NCBI GenBank assembly: GCA_947451145.1
Contig: CANFXW010000002.1
Location: 124,001 to 188,000, forward strand
Source: Sphingomonadaceae bacterium
Lineage (GTDB): Bacteria; Pseudomonadota; Alphaproteobacteria; Sphingomonadales; Sphingomonadaceae
Direction of reading: 5' to 3'
Length of the DNA stretch: 64,000 bases
Position numbers and translations under genes: made by a program. Shown piece after piece: positions 18,300 to 28,312 of this stretch; within the stretch, counting starts at the first letter, position 1; each line of letters opens with the position of its first letter. The notes below the pieces were generated by a model. The model was given only the letters and a program-made list of their open reading frames with translations. It ran no database searches and was not told the origin of the DNA.

Positions 18300-18723
18300 G
18301 TATGTTCCTCTCCAGCTTAATGATTCTTATTATGTGTATTACAGGCAGTGAATTAGGTGAGGCGGGATTTGTCAAGAGGTGGTTGCGGCAAGGGGAATTC
18401 AATTCGGGTGAAAGACTGCCAGCAAAAGCCTCTTATAGGTCTCAATCCTCCCAATTTGTGCCGCGTCGACAACGGCGACACAGGGCAGTCAACAGCACTA
18501 TGGTAGAGGGGTCAATTGCGGGCAATTGATCCTATTGGAACACCTCATGCTCCTGATCGGCACAGCGGGAGAGGATCGGCTCAAGCAGCGGACGCGAATT
18601 CGCGCATCACGTTACAGGCAAGCAGGGATTGATTGTTGTTGAACCTGCGAAGGGTGCCGCCCGGTTTGGGGTATATCCTTTTTCCCTTCCAACGAAGATG
18701 AAATGTGCCGGGCAGCAGGATCG
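18300..18723. other. 424-base gene-free region with a palindrome
   Basis: No convincing coding sequence is seen here. The region holds the 5' leader of the TonB receptor, including a TTGACA on the minus strand at 18375-18370 that could be a -35 element without a convincing -10. It also holds a perfect palindrome TCAATTGC-GG-GCAATTGA at 18512-18529, and the 3' flank of the PepSY gene with no clear terminator. The palindrome lies about 215 bases upstream of the receptor start. Confidence 0.5.
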
Positions 18724-20061
18724 CTATGCCCCCAGCCAGGCCGCCAGCCTTGGCGTGCGTGGCAGCACCAGCCTGTCCAATGCCAAGAGCGCCAGAACAG
18801 ATAAAGCAAACATCGGCAGCAGCAGGAACAGCGCTGCGCCGGTCAGCTTCACACCCCATCCAATCGGCCGCTCCTCGGGGAAGGGCGGCGCGCCGATTGT
18901 GCCAGTGGGCTTTCGCCGCCGCCACATCAGGAAGCCAGAGACCGACAGGGTGATCAGCGCAAGGCCGGTCAGCACCCCGATCAACTGGTTCACCCAGCCA
19001 AGCAGCGCGCCTTCGTGCCATGCCACGCCATAGCCGACTACACGATCTATCGGGTGCTTGTCAGCGAAGGTATCGCGATTGATCTCACGGCCGCTCATCG
19101 CGTCATAGCCGATCGAAACACGCTGCGGCCGGTTCTGCGTGTCGGACTTGACCGTCCAGACCATCGTCTTCGCATCGGGCGGGGAGACGAGAACCGGAAA
19201 GGGCAGGTGCTCACCCTTGGCCCGCGCGACAATCGCGCCCAGCGGAACATGCATCATGCCGTGATCGTGGCCGCTCATCGCCGCCATCGAGGACGAATGG
19301 GTCATCGCCGCGTGATCGTGGTCGGCATGTTCCGAACCTGCATCGGGAGCGCGGCCACCAATCGTCCAGTCCTGCTTCCCCTTGACCCAGCCCATCTCGG
19401 CCCGCACCGCCTTGAAGGCCGAGCCCCACACGTCGGCCCAGGGCAGGCCGGTGAGCAGCAGGACCATGGCCAGCCCCGCAGCCCAGAAGCCAGTAACCGC
19501 GTGCAGATCGCGCAGGAATGCTCGCCCACCCTTGCCCATGCGCGGCCAGAGCACGCCTGCCAGACCTCGCCCTCTTGGCCACCACAGCGCAACACCGGTG
19601 ATCAGCATGACAATCGCCCAGCTCGCCGCCAGCTCGACGATCCAGCTGCCCTGCCGCCCGATCAGCAGTTGTCCGTGGATGCGCTGCACCACTTCCATGA
19701 TCCGCGCCTTGGGATCGAAACTGCCCAGCACCTTTCCCTGCGGCGAGACAAAGACATCGCGCATCGCCTGGCCAGATCCGGGCAGAGCGACATGGACCAG
19801 CGCCGCGTCGCCTTCAAACTCCGGAAGGCGATAGGAATGCAGCTTTGCCCCCGGCGTGGCGGCGAGAGCGGCGCTGACCTGCGCATCCGGCGTTACCGCA
19901 CCCGCGCTCGGCAGGTCCTGAAAGGCCCGCTCCTCCCAGCGTTCCACCTGCGGCTTGAACAGATAGGTCATGCCGGTGGTGGCGAGCACCAGCACCATCG
20001 GCATGACGAACAGTCCGGCATAGAAATGCCAGCGCCAGACCGTGCGATAGAGCGCGCTCAC
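18724..20061 (-). CDS. PepSY-associated TM protein with His/Met-rich loop
   Basis: A 445-residue inner-membrane protein of the PepSY-TM (PiuB-like) family. It has an N-terminal membrane helix (WRWHFYAGLFVMPMVLVLAT), PepSY segments, three or more further helices and a polar C-terminus. Around residues 240-270 lies a loop rich in His and Met (EHADHDHAAMTH, MSGHDHGMMH), which suggests binding of a soft metal such as copper. A GTG at 20061 is chosen because it overlaps the receptor stop in GTGA. It follows the TonB receptor and most likely works with it in metal reduction or transfer across the inner membrane. Confidence 0.85.
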   Translation of the reverse strand: MSALYRTVWRWHFYAGLFVMPMVLVLATTGMTYLFKPQVERWEERAFQDLPSAGAVTPDAQVSAALAATPGAKLHSYRLPEFEGDAALVHVALPGSGQAMRDVFVSPQGKVLGSFDPKARIMEVVQRIHGQLLIGRQGSWIVELAASWAIVMLITGVALWWPRGRGLAGVLWPRMGKGGRAFLRDLHAVTGFWAAGLAMVLLLTGLPWADVWGSAFKAVRAEMGWVKGKQDWTIGGRAPDAGSEHADHDHAAMTHSSSMAAMSGHDHGMMHVPLGAIVARAKGEHLPFPVLVSPPDAKTMVWTVKSDTQNRPQRVSIGYDAMSGREINRDTFADKHPIDRVVGYGVAWHEGALLGWVNQLIGVLTGLALITLSVSGFLMWRRRKPTGTIGAPPFPEERPIGWGVKLTGAALFLLLPMFALSVLALLALDRLVLPRTPRLAAWLGA

Positions 20062-22328
20062 AGCTTCCACCCCGCCTGCAGGGTGAAGTTACGCTGCGGA
20101 AAGGGGTGGAACAGGAAGTACTTGTTATTGTTCACGTTATCGACGCTCGCCGCCAGTTCGAAACGGTCAGTAACCTGAAAGCGCGCGCGCAGATCGATCA
20201 CCGAATATTTCCAGAAGCCCTGATAGGTTTGCCCGACTGTGTCGATGTTATCCAGCGTTGCGAAATTGCGGCTGGTCATGCGGTAGGCAGCAGTGAGGGC
20301 GATGCGGTCAGTCGCGCGGTAGGTGGCGACCAGATTGGCCTTCCAGTGCGGCACAGATGGCAGCAGCTTGCCAACCGAGCCGGGGAAGCCGCTGTTCTTG
20401 CTGGTGATCGCGTCGGCATAGGTAACGCTGGCCGAGAGATCGAGCCTTGGCAGCACGTCCTGCCTCTCCAGTGCCAGCTCCAATCCGCGCGCGCGGGTGC
20501 GGTCGACGTTCTGGACATAGGCGCTGGTGATGCCCGGCGTATTGATGTTGGTCTGCGAGATCAGCGCATCGTCGATCACTTCGTGGAACAGCGAGAGGCG
20601 GACCGTGCCCTTCGCGTCAGCATAGACCAGCGCCAGCTCCGCCGAGCGCGCGCGCTCGGGACGCAGGTTCGGGTTGGGGTTGGCGAGTTGGGTGCCGATG
20701 GTGGTTGCCTGATAGAGCTCGCCGACAGTGGGGAAGCGCCACGCCTGCCCGAAGGAAAGGCGCGCCGAGAGGTGATCGTTGGCTTTCCATTCGAGCGAGG
20801 CCTTGGGCGAAAGGCCGTTCGCCGTTCGCTCTGCCTGTGTCACCGATCCTGCTGCGGTGACGTTCAGCCCGTCCCATGCGCGCCACCATTCCTGTCGTGC
20901 ACCGAGCGTGAGGGTGAGTGCAGGGGTCAGCGCCAGCTGGTCCTGCGCCCAGATCGCTGCCGTGCGGGTGCGCCCGCGGGAGGTGGCGGTGGCAGTGGTG
21001 CCCTGCGTCGCCGCATCGAGCCAGCTCGTTTCGGCAAAGGTGTTGGCACTCAGGACATAGCGATCGACGTGTCCGCCGAAGCTGATGACATGGGCGTTAT
21101 CACCACCCGGCCGCCACGCTGCCTTGGCATCGAGCGTTACCCAGCCGGTGCCGTCCTGCCGCTGAACGCTACCCGCGCCGCCGTTGAGGGCGGCTGGCAG
21201 CGCCACGGATGCGGCGGGGCTGGACTGCAGATCGTGGTCATAGTGATAGCTTGTGCCGACAATATGCCAGTCGAAATGGCTGGCCGATCCCTCGAGCGTT
21301 ACAGCATGGGCAGTATGCCGCGCATCGCGCCAATAGAGCGCCGAATTGAACCCTGATGTGCTGGTGCCATTGGCGGTGAGGTAGGAGACCGCGCCAGTGG
21401 TGCCGCTCTGCAGATAGCTCTGCACCGTGCCCTGCGTATCGTCGGTCCAGACGCCGAGCAGGTAGGACAGGTGGACATTGCCGCCGAGGTCGAGCCGGGC
21501 CTTCAGCTTCCAGGTATCCTGCACGTGGTGCTCCAGGCCGCCAACCCCGATCACCCGGATCGCCGCGCCGAGCCGGTTGACGTCGGCAAAGCCGCCAACG
21601 GTCAGCACGCCTGCACTGTCCTTGGGGTTCGTCGTGCCATTGAAGGTGTTAACGCTCACCGGCTGGCTCTCCGCATCGGTGCGGGTGAAGGCGGCGAATA
21701 GTGAGAGCGGGCCGATCCTGTCGCCCAGGGTGGCGGAATACTGCTGCGTCGGCAGTGTGCGGTGGGTGTCATAGAGATCGAACACCTGCAAATTGCTGAC
21801 CACGCGCAGGCTGGCCTCCAGCTTGTCAGGCTGGCGGGTGGTGATGTTCACTGTCGTGCCGATGGCGTTGCCCGGATAGGCGGCCGAGAACGGCCCATAG
21901 AGCACATCGACGCGCGCAATTTCCTCGGGCGTCACCAGAGTCCAGCGCGGGGAGCCGTTGCCGTTGTTGTTGCCGATAAAGGCCGAAAGCAGCACGCCAT
22001 CGGCATAGATCAGGCTCCGCGCCGAAGCGCCAAGCCCCGATGTGCGGGTGGCGATGGGGGCGAAGTTGTCACCGATGTGGCGCTTGCGGATGATCAGGCT
22101 GGGGGCATATTTCAGCGTGTCTTCCACGCTCACCGCGTTGACCTTGGTGGCGATGTCCTCGGCCGTCACCGTCTGGCGGGTTGAGGGTGGCAGGTCGATC
22201 CGATCATCGGCGTGGTGGCCGGTGACTACGATTTCTGGATGATGCGGAGCGTCAGCCTGAGCCTCTTCGGCGAGGGCAGGGGCGGCATAGGCAAGCGCTG
22301 CGGCGAGCGCGATGCATGAACTCTTCAT
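20058..22328 (-). CDS. TonB-dependent receptor, probably for a metal
   Basis: A 756-residue receptor with signal peptide MKSSCIALAAALAYAAPALA, a His-bearing N-terminal stretch (APHHPEIVVTGHHADDRID), a plug domain (SLIYADGVLLSAFIGNNNGN, then VDVLYGPFSAAYPGNAIG) and a barrel ending FTLQAGWKL. Most barrels end in Phe or Trp, so the terminal Leu is slightly unusual. It is flanked by a DUF2946 gene upstream and the His/Met-rich PepSY protein downstream, overlapping the latter by four bases. DUF2946 proteins are commonly found beside copper receptors, so copper is the leading guess; a siderophore is the alternative. Confidence 0.9.
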   Translation of the reverse strand: MKSSCIALAAALAYAAPALAEEAQADAPHHPEIVVTGHHADDRIDLPPSTRQTVTAEDIATKVNAVSVEDTLKYAPSLIIRKRHIGDNFAPIATRTSGLGASARSLIYADGVLLSAFIGNNNGNGSPRWTLVTPEEIARVDVLYGPFSAAYPGNAIGTTVNITTRQPDKLEASLRVVSNLQVFDLYDTHRTLPTQQYSATLGDRIGPLSLFAAFTRTDAESQPVSVNTFNGTTNPKDSAGVLTVGGFADVNRLGAAIRVIGVGGLEHHVQDTWKLKARLDLGGNVHLSYLLGVWTDDTQGTVQSYLQSGTTGAVSYLTANGTSTSGFNSALYWRDARHTAHAVTLEGSASHFDWHIVGTSYHYDHDLQSSPAASVALPAALNGGAGSVQRQDGTGWVTLDAKAAWRPGGDNAHVISFGGHVDRYVLSANTFAETSWLDAATQGTTATATSRGRTRTAAIWAQDQLALTPALTLTLGARQEWWRAWDGLNVTAAGSVTQAERTANGLSPKASLEWKANDHLSARLSFGQAWRFPTVGELYQATTIGTQLANPNPNLRPERARSAELALVYADAKGTVRLSLFHEVIDDALISQTNINTPGITSAYVQNVDRTRARGLELALERQDVLPRLDLSASVTYADAITSKNSGFPGSVGKLLPSVPHWKANLVATYRATDRIALTAAYRMTSRNFATLDNIDTVGQTYQGFWKYSVIDLRARFQVTDRFELAASVDNVNNNKYFLFHPFPQRNFTLQAGWKL

Positions 22329-22419
22329 GGAAATATCTCGGCAATTTGCACCGCCCGCGAATGTGCGCGGCGGCAGTCTGACAATCAGGCCGGCAAGGCT
22401 GCAGACCGCTTATTGGATG

Positions 22420-22821
22420 TCAGGCGAGTGCCGGAGGGCCGCATTGCGGCGGCTGGACGTGGGTCCGGCGGCGCAGCGGCGGAATGGTCGCCGGGGCAAA
22501 GCCCAGAGCGAGAATGAACAGGATCAGCGCCGCGCTCAGCAGCGCATCGGCGCCGCCCAGCGTAGCAAATGACAGGCCGGCATAGGGGCAGGTGCCGTCA
22601 GCCTTGGCGCCGCCAGCCTTGCCATCGGGAGCCTCGCCCGGAACGGCGATCTTGGCGTCCTGCACCATGCCGGTGCCATCGCAGATCATCACCGATAGCG
22701 TCTTGCCCGAAGCCGTTGGCATAAAGCCCACCGGCGTCAGCGCCTTCATCGCCAGCGCCAGCAGCACCAGCCCGAGGGCCAGATGTCGGTGCAGACGGAA
22801 GAAGGCGCGGATGGCGTGCAT
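22420..22821 (-). CDS. DUF2946-type small membrane protein
   Basis: A 133-residue protein with an N-terminal membrane helix (LHRHLALGLVLLALAMKALTPVGFMP), a periplasmic segment with two Cys (SVMICDGTG and GTCPYAGLSF) and a second helix near the C-terminus (LLSAALILFILALGFAPA). This matches DUF2946, whose members often accompany copper-related TonB receptors. The ATG at 22821 is preferred; an in-frame TTG at 22860 abuts the preceding CHAT gene. It is upstream of the receptor on the same strand, 91 bases away. A metal-binding role is inference. Confidence 0.7.
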   Translation of the reverse strand: MHAIRAFFRLHRHLALGLVLLALAMKALTPVGFMPTASGKTLSVMICDGTGMVQDAKIAVPGEAPDGKAGGAKADGTCPYAGLSFATLGGADALLSAALILFILALGFAPATIPPLRRRTHVQPPQCGPPALA

Positions 22822-22860
22822 TGCGGATGGGCCGTTAGCGCGTGTCGCCGCGCGGCGCAA

Positions 22861-25746
22861 TCATGGTTCGATCACCACGAAGGGTGCCCAGATCGATGGA
22901 TCGCCCCCTCTCATATTCTGGCCCATGCGCTTGCCCATCAGCTCGAGCATGGCGCGGCGCAGGGCCTCGGCGCGGGACAGACCGCTTGCATTCAGCGCCA
23001 GCGTGCGGGTGGAGAGGAAGGCGGCGGCATCGTCGCGCACCGGCCAGTGCGAAACCAGCAGCGCGCGCGCTCCGGCATGGATGAAGGCAGAGGCCAGTCC
23101 GCCAAAGCTCGCCCCGCCGCGCGTCTCGCCGCTCGCGGTGTTGCAGGCCGAGAGGATCACCCAATCGGCATTGAGCGAAAGCCGGGCGATTTCGGAGGCG
23201 GTCAGGACCCCGTCATTACCTTCACCCGGATTGGCACCGGGCGCGCTGAGCACCAGCGCGGGCTCGCTGACCCCTGCGATCTCGCCATTCACAAGCCCGT
23301 GGGTGGCAAAGGCGATCACCGAATAGTCACCCAGCTTTGCCGTCTTGATCGTGAGTTCGTTGGCATCCGATCCCGCGAGGATGCGCGCTCTGCCAGGGCC
23401 AAGGGCATCGGCCATCTTGCGCAGCTCTTGCGCGGCTCCGGGAAGGTCGGGCAGGTCTTGCAGGCCGGGGAGCAGGCCGGGTCCATCGAGATCGGGCGCG
23501 CCGACGCCCAGGAACATCCCACCGCCCTTGCCGTTTGGCTCACCGGGGCTATGCGCCTGCAACGAGGCGGCAATCGCTACTGAATGGTCATGGATCAGCC
23601 AGCGCGGCGCTTTGCCTTTTGCGCTGCTGACCAGCACGGCCGGGGGAACCGAAGCCAGCGCGCCCGATGTGTACCACACTACATCCCGGTGGCTTGCCAA
23701 AGTTGGCGCAAGCCGCGCCGGGGCAATGGCCCGATAGAGCGCGCGTGCGGCGGCATAGTCAAAGCCGCCGATCGCATCCGCCTCTTGCGGATCGAGCGAG
23801 CGGCGCAGGCGTTGCACCAGATTTTCGATCTGCCAACGCCGGGCGGGCACCTTTTGCCAGACCAGCCCCTCGCGGCTCACGGCTATCGCCAGCGTGCCAT
23901 CATCGAGCGGCAGCGGAGCCAGCAGCACCTGCCCCTTTTTCAGCCGCGCGCGGTATTCCGCCAGAGTGACCGGGGCGGGGCGGCCAAGGCTGCGGAATTC
24001 AGGGGCGATCCGGTCAAGCTCTGCGCCGATTTCGGTTATCTTAAGGTCGTTGGCGGCGATGGCATCGGCATTGGCCTTGATCTGCGCCGGATCGGCAGAG
24101 GCGAGCGCCGTGCTGCGTTCCCGATCAAGCAACTGGCGCTGGCGCAGCAGGTCCTGAAAGGCGCGGATCATTGCCGATGATGCCGGGTTATTGGCGGCGG
24201 CGCGAGCGGCAACCTCGCTGGTCACCAGCACTACGTCGGAAAGATTGGCGAGCTGGAGGTAGTGGAATGCGTCTTCGTGCTGATTATTGGCCAGCGCCAG
24301 CTCTGTGACGACCGAAAAGCTCGCCGAAAAAGCCGGGCCAAACCGCACCAGATCACGGCGGCTGGTGGCGGAATCGAGCAGGGTTTTTTCCAGCCGCTGG
24401 GCCACGCCGCGCGCCAGTTGGTACGCCTCTGCGCTGCGCCCATTGCGGGCGATTATCCGGGCATAGGCAATTTCCGAGCTCATCCGTTTGGTGTCGGCCT
24501 CGCCCAGCTTGGATCGGATCAGGTTGATCGCCGGTTCCGCGATTGGCAATGCGGCCTTGGCTTGCCCGGCAAGCACCATGGTGTTGGCCAGTTCCAGATG
24601 GGTGCGGGCGCGTTCGGAATTCTCCGTCGGAGCGGCCGTGTCGATCATAGCCGCAGCCTGCTTGCGCCGCGCCAGCGCCAGCCCAAGGTCGCCGCGTGCC
24701 TGGGCGGCATCTGCAGCATAGCGCAACGGATAGGCCGGCGTGATGGGGTCGCGTTTTATCGTGGCCTTCTGGTGGAACTCCATGCTGCGCAACCACAGCG
24801 TTTCAGCCACTTCATGCCGCCCCTGTGCATCGACAATCGCCGCGAAGTTCGACAGCGAAATGGCGCGGTAGAACCAGCTCTCGGCCTGATAGCGGGCCTC
24901 AAGATCAACGACCTTGCGCATAGCCACTTCGGCTTCGGCATCGCGGCCTACCGCGTGGAGCAGGGTGCCGAGATTACCGAGCGCCAATGTGATGGTCGGG
25001 TTGTCTTCGGGCAGGTTGGTCAGCGCCCAGTTGGCCGCACGCTGGTTTACCACCAGCGCCTCCTCGATCTGCCCGACCATGTAGAGCGTTCCCGCGTGGC
25101 TCGCCATCTGATTGACGATGAACGGATCGCCCGGCGGCAGGCACTTGGCAGCGAGGTCCGAAGCCCTGCCAAAAGCATGTTCGGCATCGGCGTAGCGGCC
25201 CTGCGCATAGGCGGAAGTACCTGTGGCGTTATAGGCCAGACTGGCTTCCGCAGATTCCTCGCCAAACAGCTTGCGGGCAAGGGCCAGCGCCTCGTCACCG
25301 TGCTTGCGTCCGGCATCGCCCTTGCCTGCATCGGTTTCGATCATCGAGAGGATCGCCAGCACTTCGGCATCGACCGGCTTTCCCGCCAGTCCGCCTTTGT
25401 CGACCATCACTTTGGCCGCCAGAGCTTCGGGCAGGGCTGCATCGGCCTGATCGGAATATTCCAGCGAATAGGCCAGCCAGGCATGGGCGCGGGCGAGGGT
25501 TAGCGGGTCGGCAAAACCTGCCGCCTTGGCGTCGGCGAGGAACGACTGCCACATCTTCGCCCGCTCTGCCGCATCGGCGAACTTGTCGAGCGTGATGATC
25601 GATTGGAAACGCCGTGCAAAGGCAGGATCGAGCCCCGGGTTAACGGCTTCGGGCTGGGCTATGGTGCTGCAAGTCGCCAGTGCGACGGGGGCATGGGCGA
25701 AAACGATCAGCCCAAGACACAATGCTGCCAGTTTTTTCCCAACCAT
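22861..25746 (-). CDS. Exported TPR-CHAT domain protein
   Basis: A 961-residue protein with a signal peptide (MVGKKLAALCLGLIVFAHAP, cleaved after ALA), about 500 residues of TPR-like helical repeats, a helical linker and a C-terminal CHAT domain of the caspase clan. The catalytic pair appears intact: His about residue 816 in FATHGLVNGE and Cys about 868 in LSACNTASGE, as in active CHAT proteases. The predicted location is the periplasm or beyond, which is less studied than cytoplasmic CHAT proteins of defence systems. It is directly upstream of the DUF2946/receptor/PepSY set; co-transcription is possible. Targets are unknown. Confidence 0.85.
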   Translation of the reverse strand: MVGKKLAALCLGLIVFAHAPVALATCSTIAQPEAVNPGLDPAFARRFQSIITLDKFADAAERAKMWQSFLADAKAAGFADPLTLARAHAWLAYSLEYSDQADAALPEALAAKVMVDKGGLAGKPVDAEVLAILSMIETDAGKGDAGRKHGDEALALARKLFGEESAEASLAYNATGTSAYAQGRYADAEHAFGRASDLAAKCLPPGDPFIVNQMASHAGTLYMVGQIEEALVVNQRAANWALTNLPEDNPTITLALGNLGTLLHAVGRDAEAEVAMRKVVDLEARYQAESWFYRAISLSNFAAIVDAQGRHEVAETLWLRSMEFHQKATIKRDPITPAYPLRYAADAAQARGDLGLALARRKQAAAMIDTAAPTENSERARTHLELANTMVLAGQAKAALPIAEPAINLIRSKLGEADTKRMSSEIAYARIIARNGRSAEAYQLARGVAQRLEKTLLDSATSRRDLVRFGPAFSASFSVVTELALANNQHEDAFHYLQLANLSDVVLVTSEVAARAAANNPASSAMIRAFQDLLRQRQLLDRERSTALASADPAQIKANADAIAANDLKITEIGAELDRIAPEFRSLGRPAPVTLAEYRARLKKGQVLLAPLPLDDGTLAIAVSREGLVWQKVPARRWQIENLVQRLRRSLDPQEADAIGGFDYAAARALYRAIAPARLAPTLASHRDVVWYTSGALASVPPAVLVSSAKGKAPRWLIHDHSVAIAASLQAHSPGEPNGKGGGMFLGVGAPDLDGPGLLPGLQDLPDLPGAAQELRKMADALGPGRARILAGSDANELTIKTAKLGDYSVIAFATHGLVNGEIAGVSEPALVLSAPGANPGEGNDGVLTASEIARLSLNADWVILSACNTASGETRGGASFGGLASAFIHAGARALLVSHWPVRDDAAAFLSTRTLALNASGLSRAEALRRAMLELMGKRMGQNMRGGDPSIWAPFVVIEP

Positions 25747-25848
25747 GCCCGCGCCCCCGCGACATGCCGCCAAGCGGCGGTTTCATGCCTGCGCAAAGGG
25801 TGCGGGAATTCGGATGAGAAAACAACGATTCGCTTGAGGTGCTAACGC

Positions 25849-28197
25849 CTAAAGCGGATTGCCGTCCCTATCGCGGTAGATATCGCGCCGCCCAACGTGG
25901 TTGGCCGGGCCGACGAAGCCATCGGCCTCCATCCTCTCGATCCACTTGCTGGCCGTGTTGTACCCTACGCCCATCTGGCGCTGGATCCAGCTGGCACTGG
26001 CCTTCTGGCTTTCGAACACCAGCTGGCAGACCTGACGGTACTTGCGCTCGTCGGGGCTGTCGGAGGCGGCATCGATATCGTCGAAGCCGAAGCCACCTTC
26101 TTCGGGCTCTTCGGTGACCGAATCGACATAGTCGGGCGTGCCCTGACCGCGCCAGTATTCAGCCACGGCCATCACCTCGTCATCCGAAACGAATGGCCCG
26201 TGGACGCGCTTCAGTGGATCGGCGGCGGGCTTGTAAAGCATATCGCCCTTGCCCAGCAGTTGCTCGGCGCCCTGTTCGCCCAGAATGGTGCGGCTGTCGA
26301 TGCGGTTGGTCACGGCGAAGGAGATACGGGTCGGCAAGTTGGCCTTGATCACGCCGGTGATGACGTCGACCGAGGGGCGCTGCGTTGCCATGATCAGGTG
26401 GATACCGGCGGCGCGGCTCTTCTGGCTGAGCCGCTGGATCAGCACTTCGATTTCCTTGCCAACGGTGATCATAAGGTCGGCAAGCTCATCGACTATGATG
26501 ACGATCTGCGGCAGCACCTTGTAATCGTACTGCTGGTCTTCGTAGATTTCCTCGCCGGTATCGGGATCAAAGCCGATGGCGATGCGCTTGCCCAGCGGCT
26601 TGCCCTTGGCGATGGCGGTGGCGACCTTTTCGTTGAAGCCGGTCAGGTTGCGCACACCGATCTCGCTCATCTGGCGATAGCGGCGCTCCATTTCCTCGAC
26701 CGCCCATTTCAGCGCGCGCACGGCCTTTGCAGGCTCGGTCACCACCGGCGAGAGCAGGTGGGGGATATCGTCATAGACCGACAGTTCGAGCACCTTGGGA
26801 TCGATCAGGATCATCCGGCACTGCGCCGGGGTGAGGCGATAGAGCAGCGAGAGCAGGATGGCGTTGAGGCCCACCGACTTACCCGAACCGGTGGTACCGG
26901 CGACCAGCAAGTGCGGCATGGCAGCCAGATCGGCGACAACCGGCGCGCCAGCGATGTCCTTACCCAGAATGATCGGTAGCAGGCCCTTGGCTCCGGCAAA
27001 GGCTTCGCTCGCGACCATTTCCTTGAAGCTGACCATCTGGCGGTCGGCATTGGGCAGTTCGATGCCCATCACCGTGCGGCCCGGAATGGCGGAAACGCGG
27101 GCGGAGATCGCGCTCATGTTGCGGGCGATATCGTCAGACAGGCCCATCACGCGGCTGGCCTTGATGCCGGGGGCAGGTTCGAGTTCGTACATGGTGACGA
27201 CCGGGCCGGTGCGCACGGCGGTGATCTCGCCCTTGACGTTGAAGTCATCGAGCACGGTTTCGAGCAGGCGGGCGTTCTTTTCCAGCGCCAGCTTGTCGAG
27301 CTTGGGCGCAGTCTGCGGCGGTGGATCGGCGAGCAGATCAAGGCTGGGAAGCTCGCAGGCATCGAACAGATCGCCCTGCTTGCTTGAACCCGAAAGCTGG
27401 GCCGGGCGAACCGCGCGTGCGGGATCGCTGATTTCCGGCGCGCGGCGGGCGGGGGTAGCTGCCGCTTCGGCTTCGGCGGTGACCTTCTCGGCCCGCGCCT
27501 TTTTCAGCTTGGGAAGCGACAGACCTTCTTCGCGGATCAGGGCCGGGGCACCGGCGATCGAACGCGGAATGGCGAATAGACCGGCCCAGTCGATGGCAAA
27601 GACGCGGCCAACCAGCACGGCACCAGCGATGGCGCAGGTCATGCCCATGGCGAAGATCGCCCAGGGCTGCCCGCCCAAAGGCAGCAACGATGCCGCGCCG
27701 CGCATCGCCTTGGCGCCGAGGATGCCGGTCAGGCCGCCCAGCGATGCCGGAAAAGATGTTCCCGATGAATCGGGCAGCAGGCCGAGCACTGATGACAGCA
27801 GAACCATGCCGCCCAGCAGGACCAGCAGCCCGTGCCACCAGCCATGCGGCGCTTCCATTTCTTCGCGATCGCTCGCGAGACGCCACATCTGGCGGCCCGA
27901 AATGAACAGCAGCGGCAGCAGCAGGACTGCGATCGGGCCAAAGCCGAGCAGCGCCAGATCGGCGGCCCAAGCCCCTGGCGCACCCATCCAGTTCTGTGCG
28001 AGGCCACCCGAAGCGGTGGAAAGCGAAGGATCGGTCTGGTGATAGGTTGCCAAGGCGACGCCGAGGAAAATGGTCGCGCCGAAAAGCAGCAGCGCGGCAG
28101 CCATTTCGCCAGCCCGCCTGAGGGCACGCCGCATCACCGCGCGCCACTGTGTTCCGGCCGCTGCGCCCCGCCTTGCGCCGATTGGCTGGCTTGCCAT
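25849..28197 (-). CDS. ftsK: DNA translocase FtsK
   Basis: A 782-residue septal DNA pump that moves chromosome ends during division. About four N-terminal membrane helices (residues 30-200) are followed by a linker, the alpha/beta motor with Walker A VAGTTGSGKSVGLN and Walker B IVIIVDELADLM, and the C-terminal gamma winged helix (ASWIQRQMGVGYNTASKWIE) that reads KOPS sequences. The ATG at 28197 follows AGGATA. A CGCCTAGGCG palindrome lies about 40 bases upstream of the start. Confidence 0.95.
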   Translation of the reverse strand: MASQPIGARRGAAAGTQWRAVMRRALRRAGEMAAALLLFGATIFLGVALATYHQTDPSLSTASGGLAQNWMGAPGAWAADLALLGFGPIAVLLLPLLFISGRQMWRLASDREEMEAPHGWWHGLLVLLGGMVLLSSVLGLLPDSSGTSFPASLGGLTGILGAKAMRGAASLLPLGGQPWAIFAMGMTCAIAGAVLVGRVFAIDWAGLFAIPRSIAGAPALIREEGLSLPKLKKARAEKVTAEAEAAATPARRAPEISDPARAVRPAQLSGSSKQGDLFDACELPSLDLLADPPPQTAPKLDKLALEKNARLLETVLDDFNVKGEITAVRTGPVVTMYELEPAPGIKASRVMGLSDDIARNMSAISARVSAIPGRTVMGIELPNADRQMVSFKEMVASEAFAGAKGLLPIILGKDIAGAPVVADLAAMPHLLVAGTTGSGKSVGLNAILLSLLYRLTPAQCRMILIDPKVLELSVYDDIPHLLSPVVTEPAKAVRALKWAVEEMERRYRQMSEIGVRNLTGFNEKVATAIAKGKPLGKRIAIGFDPDTGEEIYEDQQYDYKVLPQIVIIVDELADLMITVGKEIEVLIQRLSQKSRAAGIHLIMATQRPSVDVITGVIKANLPTRISFAVTNRIDSRTILGEQGAEQLLGKGDMLYKPAADPLKRVHGPFVSDDEVMAVAEYWRGQGTPDYVDSVTEEPEEGGFGFDDIDAASDSPDERKYRQVCQLVFESQKASASWIQRQMGVGYNTASKWIERMEADGFVGPANHVGRRDIYRDRDGNPL

Positions 28198-28312
28198 TAT
28201 CCTGACCCCTGCTTGCTTCAGTCTGGCATAATGCGCCTAGGCGTGACTCCGCGTCAAGAATCCTTGAGAATCATGGCGACTCGCTTCATCGCATTTTGCG
28301 CACGGGGCCGCT

